Program-made: the position numbers and the translations under genes
Source of the DNA: Eubacterium sp.
Lineage (GTDB): Bacteria; Bacillota; Clostridia; Lachnospirales; Lachnospiraceae
NCBI GenBank assembly: GCA_022776205.1
Contig: JALFIK010000203.1
Span: forward strand, 1 to 11,683
DNA length: 11,683 nucleotides
Direction: 5' to 3'
Notes under the pieces: generated by a model
The model's database searches: none
Told to the model about the DNA's origin: nothing
The model's input: the letters and a program-made list of their open reading frames with translations, nothing else
Shown here: in pieces, positions 7,029-11,683 of the stretch
Layout: every line of letters starts with the position of its first letter
Numbering within the stretch: position 1 is the first letter of the stretch

Positions 7029-8235
7029 TATGTGGATGAAAGTCCTTTCTGTTATTATCGCCGTTCTGATCTGGCTTCTTGTGGCGAATATCAATGACCC
7101 TGTTGTCACAAAACGGTTTTCCGGTATTCCGGTCAGAGTGATCAACGAGGGAGTTCTGACGCAGAAGGGATATGCCTATGAAATCCTTGACGGGGAAGAA
7201 GTAAATATTACAGTGAAGGGAAAAGCCAGTATTGTGAATTCCATGAGTATCACGGATTTTCGTGCTGTTGCGGACTTTTCCAAACTTTCTGTTGTGGACG
7301 CGGTGCCAATTGATGTAACGGCAAAAAAATATACGGATCAGCTGGACATCACTCTGGGAAATACGAACACAATGAAGATTAAAAAAGACGAAGTGGTAAG
7401 TGTCAGTGTGCCGGTAAATATTATCACAAAAGGAAAAGTGGGAGATGGTTATGCCGTCGGCAGAGCAACGGGTACGCCAAATCTTGTGAAAGTGAGCGGC
7501 CCGGAAAATCTGCTGTCCGATGCCAAGGAAATCAGGGCAGAAGTTAATGTGGATGGAATTACCCATGATGTTACTGCTACGGATAAACCGGTTCTCTATG
7601 ATGAAGACAGCAAAAAGATCAGCAGTAATCAGATTGAATTTGATACATCGTCCATTGGAATATATGTGGAATTATGGAAAACGAAGACGGTGGATATCCG
7701 TCTGGACTATACAGGAAAGCCGGGGAAGGATTATCATCTCACATCTTTTGATTATGAGCCGAAGCAGATTACGGTTGCTGCACCGGATGATGTGCTCGGG
7801 AATCTTGATTCCATTACTCTTAATAATATTTCCCTTGAAGGACTTACGGATAATTATGAAAAAGATTTTGATATGACCCAGGCGGTCCTTCCGGATAATG
7901 TAATTCTTGCCAATGATGATATCCATGATATTAAAGTGAAGGCGACGATTGAAAAGATTACTTCCCACAAACTGAACTTTTCCAAAAAAGATATACAGAT
8001 CAGGGGAAATGAGAATAATTATACGGTCGACTTTGATAAAAAGAATGAATACTTTATCACTGTCGATGGCCCGTCTTCTCTGGTGGAAACGACGGATGTG
8101 AAGAAATTTGCTCCGTGGATCGATATAACAGGACTCTCCGCAGGAGAGCATGAAGTAGCGATTCATGTGAAAGATTTAGACAGGATGACGGTCGGATCCA
8201 CAGCGAAATTAAAGATCACATTAAAAGGGGATTGA
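7006..8235 (+). CDS. cdaR: CdaA regulatory protein CdaR (YbbR domains)
   Basis: CdaR binds CdaA at the membrane and modulates c-di-AMP synthesis. The 409-residue protein has one N-terminal membrane anchor (about 11-29), followed by IND-P, then an extracytoplasmic part made of about four YbbR-like beta repeats (roughly 35-135, 140-222, 228-316 and 320-408). The recurring local pattern is VSGP or VDGP followed by acidic and Ile-rich beta strands. ATG 7006 overlaps the end of cdaA by 23 bases with a spaced AAAGGG at 6990-6995. An upstream in-frame ATG at 6973 lies deep inside cdaA and would add residues atypical of the family. The protein probably responds to envelope state from outside the membrane, but no ligand is known from the sequence. 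Confidence 0.93.
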   Translation: MENQKNNNMWMKVLSVIIAVLIWLLVANINDPVVTKRFSGIPVRVINEGVLTQKGYAYEILDGEEVNITVKGKASIVNSMSITDFRAVADFSKLSVVDAVPIDVTAKKYTDQLDITLGNTNTMKIKKDEVVSVSVPVNIITKGKVGDGYAVGRATGTPNLVKVSGPENLLSDAKEIRAEVNVDGITHDVTATDKPVLYDEDSKKISSNQIEFDTSSIGIYVELWKTKTVDIRLDYTGKPGKDYHLTSFDYEPKQITVAAPDDVLGNLDSITLNNISLEGLTDNYEKDFDMTQAVLPDNVILANDDIHDIKVKATIEKITSHKLNFSKKDIQIRGNENNYTVDFDKKNEYFITVDGPSSLVETTDVKKFAPWIDITGLSAGEHEVAIHVKDLDRMTVGSTAKLKITLKGD

Positions 8236-8248
8236 AGGAAGCAAAAAT

Positions 8249-8779
8249 ATGAAACAGAAAACAGAGACAATGCTGTGCATTACGTTTATGAAACTGCTGA
8301 GGAAATGTCCTTTTTCCAAAATTACCATACAGAAACTCACCGGACAGTGCGGGGTAAACCGTCAGACATTTTATTATCACTTTGACAATATTTATGATTT
8401 GATGGCCAGATCATTTGAATATGAGCTTGTTTGTGAAAAAAAGATCTATGAAGAAGTGACCTGGAGAAAAACCATGACCTGTTTGCTTGGCTGGATAAAG
8501 GAGAATCGTCAGGTGATGAAAAATATTATGACAAACGCGGAGATTTTCTATTTTAAAAGGGCAATGTATCCCCTGATTGAAAGAAGTATTTCCCTGGATC
8601 GTTTTCCTGACATATCTTCGTCTGTTTCCGGAGAAGGCAGAGAAAAATTTGCCGCACATTTTCTTACCATCGGCATGACTCAGTATATTCTTGAATGGAT
8701 CGAGAGTGATTTCAGACAGCCGGTGGATGAGATTGTATCTGACCTGTTCTGGCTGGTGCAGAAAATTTATCATAAATAA
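8249..8779 (+). CDS. TetR/AcrR family transcriptional regulator
   Basis: The 176-residue protein has an N-terminal TetR helix-turn-helix (about 26-46) with ITIQKLTGQCGVNRQTFYYH. A helical ligand-binding or dimerisation part follows (about 60-176). The short N-terminal helix and the C-terminal region resemble the DhaS-like TetR group, in which some members activate dihydroxyacetone kinase genes, but that subgroup is a guess. ATG 8249 has AAGGAAG (8235-8241) seven bases upstream and is 13 bases after cdaR, so it is likely read from the same transcript. No divergent target gene is present, so its targets cannot be named. Two neighbours merit checking: the AT-rich repeat region upstream of glpK at 9576-9829 and its own operon promoter at 4591. 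Confidence 0.88.
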   Translation: MKQKTETMLCITFMKLLRKCPFSKITIQKLTGQCGVNRQTFYYHFDNIYDLMARSFEYELVCEKKIYEEVTWRKTMTCLLGWIKENRQVMKNIMTNAEIFYFKRAMYPLIERSISLDRFPDISSSVSGEGREKFAAHFLTIGMTQYILEWIESDFRQPVDEIVSDLFWLVQKIYHK

Positions 8780-8792
8780 GAAGGGAGATTTC

Positions 8793-9575
8793 ATGATTTC
8801 GAGTATCGCAAATCAGAGAGTAAAAAATATCCTGAATCTGAAAAAAAGTGCCCGGGCACGGAAGGAGAAGGACTGTTTCCTTGTGGAAGGCCCCCGGATG
8901 TTTTTTGAAATTCCGGAGGAACGTCTGCTGGAATGCTATATGACGGAGGACTTTGCCGGAAAATATCAAGAGAAATTAAGAGGAATGAAGTACGAGGTAA
9001 TCAGTGAAAATGTTTGCCGCCATCTTTCGGATACAAAAACTCCGCAGGGAGTCCTTGCTGTGGTGAAACGCGCGGAACCTTCTTTGGACGATCTTTTGAA
9101 AAAAGAAGAAAAACCGTGCTTTTTTCTTCTGGAAAATCTTCAGGATCCGGGAAATCTTGGTACGATTATGAGAACGGCGGAGGCTGCTGGTGTGACAGGA
9201 ATCATTATGAACAGAGAAACGGTCGATCCTTATAATCCGAAGGTGATTCGCTCTACCATGGGAGCGGTATTCCGGGTTCCTTTTTTTATTTGCCGGGATT
9301 TATCCGGGATAGTGCGAAAGATGCAGCAGGCGGGAATCTGTGTGTACGCAGGGCATCTTTCAGGAAAGACATTTTATCAGTATGATTATACAAAAGGAAC
9401 GGCTTTTCTCATCGGGAATGAAGGTAACGGTCTGACGGAGGAGATCAGTTCCTTAGCTGACTGCCGGATTAAAATTCCGATGAAAGGGAGGGTGGAGTCA
9501 CTGAATGCGGCCGCCGCGGCAACGGTTCTTATGTATGAAAGACTTCGCCAGAAAGAATTTGCAGAAAATGTATAA
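8793..9575 (+). CDS. SpoU/TrmH family RNA methyltransferase
   Basis: This 260-residue AdoMet-dependent enzyme has an N-terminal substrate-binding domain (about 1-95, opening with ANQRVKNILNL), then the SPOUT trefoil-knot domain. Motif 1 is DPGNLGTIMRTAEAAG at 118-133, motif 2 is IGNEGNGL at 207-214, and motif 3 is SLNAAAAATVLMYE at 236-249. Such proteins 2'-O-methylate a ribose in rRNA or tRNA, but the exact site cannot be read from sequence, so no gene name is given. Start ATG 8793 has AAGGGAG (8781-8787) five bases upstream; an earlier in-frame start at 8691 lies within the TetR gene and lacks family similarity. It is 13 bases after that gene and ends the operon. Confidence 0.93.
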   Translation: MISSIANQRVKNILNLKKSARARKEKDCFLVEGPRMFFEIPEERLLECYMTEDFAGKYQEKLRGMKYEVISENVCRHLSDTKTPQGVLAVVKRAEPSLDDLLKKEEKPCFFLLENLQDPGNLGTIMRTAEAAGVTGIIMNRETVDPYNPKVIRSTMGAVFRVPFFICRDLSGIVRKMQQAGICVYAGHLSGKTFYQYDYTKGTAFLIGNEGNGLTEEISSLADCRIKIPMKGRVESLNAAAAATVLMYERLRQKEFAENV

Positions 9576-9829
9576 AATATGTAAAGAAAGATAGTTCACT
9601 GTTTGAATAATTAGTCAATAAAAATCGACTTATCATCATAAACATTATTTAATATGCTCGAAAAAATGGATATAATTTCGAAAAATATCATGCAAAAAGA
9701 CGATGGATATATACAAAAATCGTGAATTGTCTAAACACAGAGCATGAAATCTATGATAATATATAAACACAGGTCAGGATGTATTGGGCTTGACCATTTC
9801 GAAGGATTTATTTTAAGGAGGTTTTACTT
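9576..9829 (+). promoter_or_regulatory. AT-rich repeat-bearing upstream region of glpK
   Basis: These 254 bases hold no gene. They contain two copies of ATGGATATA (9666-9674, 9703-9711) and the palindrome TTTCGAAA (9676-9683) inside GATAT-N11-ATATC (9669-9689). There is also a hairpin GGTCAGG (9772-9778) with CTTGACC (9789-9795) in what would be the leader. A cre-like sequence TGAAATCTATGATA at 9745-9758 differs from the catabolite-response consensus at two positions. Candidate -10 boxes are TATAAT at 9671-9676 and TATGAT at 9752-9757, neither with a good -35. The Shine-Dalgarno AAGGAGG is at 9815-9821, eight bases before the start. No terminator for the preceding operon is evident. Confidence 0.5.
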
Positions 9830-11320
9830 ATGGCTAAGTACATGATGGCGTTAGACGCTGGAACAACAAGTAACCGTTGTATCTTATTTAATGAAAAAGG
9901 TGAAATTTGCAGCGTAGCGCAGGAAGAATTTACACAGTATTATCCAAAGCCAGGCTGGGTAGAGCATGATGCAAAAGAAATCTGGCATACACAGTTATCT
10001 GTTGCACGTCAGGCTATGGAAAAACTTGGGGTTGCCGCATCTGATATCGCTGGTATCGGTATTACAAATCAGCGTGAGACAACTATTGTATGGGACAAGA
10101 AGACAGGAATGCCTGTATACCATGCAATCGTATGGCAGTGCCGTCGTACATCAGAATATTGCGATTCCTTAAAAGAAAAAGGTTTAGTTGACAAGATCAG
10201 AGAAAAAACTGGTCTGGTTATCGATGCATACTTCTCCGGAACAAAACTTCGCTGGATCCTTGAGAACGTTCCTGGAGTAAGAGAGAGAGCTGAGAACGGA
10301 GAGTTATTATTTGGTACAGTTGATTCCTGGTTAATCTACAATCTGTCCGGTGGAAAGATTCATGTAACAGATTACTCCAACGCAGCAAGAACAATGTTAT
10401 TCAACATCAACACTCTTCAGTGGGATGATGAAATCTTAGCAGAATTAAATATTCCGAAATGCATGCTTCCGACTCCTAAGCCATCAAGTGAAATTTATGG
10501 TATGACAGAAGAGAGTCTCTTCCAGGGAAGAATCCCGATTGCCGGAGCAGCTGGTGACCAGCAGGCAGCATTATTCGGACAGACATGCTTCAATGCAGGT
10601 GAAGCAAAGAATACATATGGTACCGGTACATTCATGTTAATGAACATCGGTAAAGAAATGAAATTATCCGAGAATGGTCTTGTTACCACAATCGCTTGGG
10701 GACTTGATGGAGAAGTTAACTACGCTCTGGAAGGTTCTGTATTCGTAGCAGGTGCTGCTATCCAGTGGCTGCGTGACGAAGTAAAACTTGTAGATGCAGC
10801 TCCGGATTCCGAGTTCTTCTGTAATAAAGTACCGGATACAAACGGATGTTATGTAGTTCCTGCATTTACAGGACTTGGAGCTCCTCACTGGGATCAGTAT
10901 GCTCGTGGATGTATCGTAGGTCTTACCCGTGGATGTAACAAGGCTCACATCATCCGTGCTACTGTTGAATCTCTTGCATACCAGACATATGATATTCTGG
11001 AAGCTATGCAGGCTGACGCAGGCGTTAAACTTGGCGCTCTGAAGGTTGACGGTGGAGCTTGTAAGAATGACTTCTTAATGCAGTTCCAGGCTGATATCAT
11101 TGATGCTCCTGTACATCGTCCACAGTGTGTTGAGACAACAGCTATGGGTGCTGCTTATCTTGCAGGTCTTGCAGTTGGATATTGGAACAGCAAAGAAGAC
11201 GTTATCGCTAACTGGGCAATTGATAAAGTATTTGAGCCTCAGATGGAAGATGAAAAACGTCAGGAACTTCTGGCAGGCTGGAAGAAAGCTGTTAAATGTT
11301 CTTACGGATGGGCTAAATAA
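9830..11320 (+). CDS. glpK: Glycerol kinase
   Basis: GlpK phosphorylates glycerol to glycerol 3-phosphate with ATP, trapping it in the cell. The 496-residue FGGY-family protein shows the phosphate-loop start LDAGTTSNR (8-16), the glycerol-contact pair Arg82 and Glu83 in NQRETT, the catalytic Asp243 in AAGDQQAALFGQ, the ATP-site TYGTGTF near 264-270 and the late ATP-site motif DGGACKNDFLMQFQADI near 405-421. Length matches the family. The loop before IPIAGAAGDQQ, which carries the HPr-phosphorylated histidine in Enterococcus and Bacillus enzymes, reads ESLFQGR here and has no histidine. No glpF or glpD is adjacent. Codons such as CGT, GCT and GTT are much more frequent than in neighbouring genes, which prefer CCG, CGG and GGA, consistent with high expression. 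Start ATG 9830 has an ideal AAGGAGG. Confidence 0.98.
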   Translation: MAKYMMALDAGTTSNRCILFNEKGEICSVAQEEFTQYYPKPGWVEHDAKEIWHTQLSVARQAMEKLGVAASDIAGIGITNQRETTIVWDKKTGMPVYHAIVWQCRRTSEYCDSLKEKGLVDKIREKTGLVIDAYFSGTKLRWILENVPGVRERAENGELLFGTVDSWLIYNLSGGKIHVTDYSNAARTMLFNINTLQWDDEILAELNIPKCMLPTPKPSSEIYGMTEESLFQGRIPIAGAAGDQQAALFGQTCFNAGEAKNTYGTGTFMLMNIGKEMKLSENGLVTTIAWGLDGEVNYALEGSVFVAGAAIQWLRDEVKLVDAAPDSEFFCNKVPDTNGCYVVPAFTGLGAPHWDQYARGCIVGLTRGCNKAHIIRATVESLAYQTYDILEAMQADAGVKLGALKVDGGACKNDFLMQFQADIIDAPVHRPQCVETTAMGAAYLAGLAVGYWNSKEDVIANWAIDKVFEPQMEDEKRQELLAGWKKAVKCSYGWAK

Positions 11321-11348
11321 TTTAGTATATCGTGATTACAGATTTATA

Positions 11349-11386
11349 AAAGATGCCGTATCGGATTTCCGGTACGGCATCTTTTT
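11349..11386 (+). terminator. Rho-independent terminator after glpK
   Basis: GATGCCGTA (11352-11360) pairs with TACGGCATC (11373-11381). The stem continues inward through a G-U pair and CGG/CCG to the four-base loop ATTT, and outward through A-T pairs, followed by TTTTT at 11382-11386. It begins about 30 bases after the glpK stop. Confidence 0.95.
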
Positions 11387-11426
11387 CGATAGGGAAGGAT
11401 TTCTTCAGGGATACTTTCTGCACGGC

Positions 11427-11455
11427 TTGTAAAAAAAGGAATGTTTTGTTATACT
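11427..11455 (+). promoter_or_regulatory. Promoter of the deoxyribonuclease IV gene
   Basis: TTGTAA (11427-11432) and TATACT (11450-11455) are separated by 17 bases, with TG at 11447-11448 forming an extended -10. It lies just after the glpK terminator and about 49 bases before the next start codon. Confidence 0.8.
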
Positions 11456-11503
11456 AAATCTAATAAGAGAAAAAGCCAAAATGAGTGACAGGAGTGGGCA
11501 GAG

Positions 11504-11683
11504 ATGATAAAACTGGGATGTCATGTGGGAATGAGTGGAAAGGAAATGTTTTCTGGTTCCGTGAAAGAGGCACTGTCCTATGGGGCAAATACATTTATGA
11601 TTTACACGGGAGCCCCGCAAAATACCAGAAGGAAACCGGTGGAAGAGCTTCGGGCAGATGAGGGATGGGAGCTGATGAAGGAG
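11504..11683 (+). CDS. nfo: Deoxyribonuclease IV (AP endonuclease), 5' part only
   Basis: The first 60 codons are present and the gene runs off the window end in frame. The translation begins MIKLGCHVGMSGKEM and contains EALSYGANTFMIYTGAPQN followed by TRRKP, matching the N-terminus of Firmicutes endonuclease IV. This enzyme cuts the backbone 5' to abasic sites in base excision repair. It is a TIM barrel with three zinc ions; the conserved HV near residue 7 is visible, while the other zinc ligands lie beyond the edge. ATG 11504 follows AGGAG (11490-11494) by nine bases and has its own promoter. The expected full length is about 275-285 residues. Confidence 0.88.
   Translation, partial: MIKLGCHVGMSGKEMFSGSVKEALSYGANTFMIYTGAPQNTRRKPVEELRADEGWELMKE

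Noticed and set aside
8691..8792. Upstream extension of the SpoU-family gene
   Set aside because: It lies inside the TetR gene in another frame, lacks similarity, and ATG 8793 has an excellent ribosome binding site.
9727..9757. TTGTCT with TATGAT as the glpK promoter
   Set aside because: The 19-base spacer and poor hexamers make it too weak to call as a promoter on sequence alone.
11100..11432. 110-codon + strand frame overlapping the glpK end and terminator
   Set aside because: It runs through the intrinsic terminator hairpin and is out of frame with a well-supported gene.
11481..11507. Eight-codon open frame ending in ATGA at the nfo start, a possible leader peptide
   Set aside because: It has no good ribosome binding site and its AGGAG segment serves nfo; overlap of this size arises easily by chance.

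Overview
This window looks like ordinary chromosome from a low-to-moderate-GC Gram-positive anaerobe of the class Clostridia, most likely a Lachnospiraceae member. The basis is the protein sequences, strong AGGAGG-type ribosome binding sites, sigma-A-type promoters, and a cdaA-cdaR pair. All genes I accept lie on the + strand. I recognise no mobile element, CRISPR array, rRNA or tRNA.

Region 1 (1-3978) is a tight gene run: the 3' part of ornithine carbamoyltransferase, birA, a small acidic protein of unknown function, coaX and dusB. Gaps are 1 to 14 nt, and one pair overlaps. In the carbamoyltransferase frame a TGA at 44-46 separates recognisable N-terminal sequence from the rest of the gene, so the gene appears to carry a nonsense mutation (or the sequence a base error). 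Region 2 (3975-4570) is a single-gene unit for greA. It has an exact TTGACA-N17-TATAAT promoter whose -35 box overlaps the dusB stop, and it ends in an intrinsic terminator.

Region 3 (4591-9575) is a six-gene run behind an extended -10 promoter. It encodes a two-helix membrane protein, a polytopic membrane protein with an acidic tail, the c-di-AMP synthase CdaA, its YbbR-domain partner CdaR, a TetR-type regulator and a SpoU/TrmH-family RNA methyltransferase. The usual glmM does not directly follow cdaR. The two unknown membrane proteins beside cdaA are the best candidates here for something not yet described.

Region 4 (9576-11386) is glycerol kinase as its own unit, with an AT-rich 254-nt upstream region rich in short repeats, a near-ideal Shine-Dalgarno, codon use unlike its neighbours, and a strong terminator. 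Region 5 (11427-11683) is a promoter and the first 60 codons of a deoxyribonuclease IV gene that runs off the window.

The gene set is mostly housekeeping: arginine synthesis, biotin and CoA cofactors, tRNA modification, transcript cleavage, c-di-AMP signalling, RNA methylation, glycerol use and DNA repair. I found no clear new multi-gene system.
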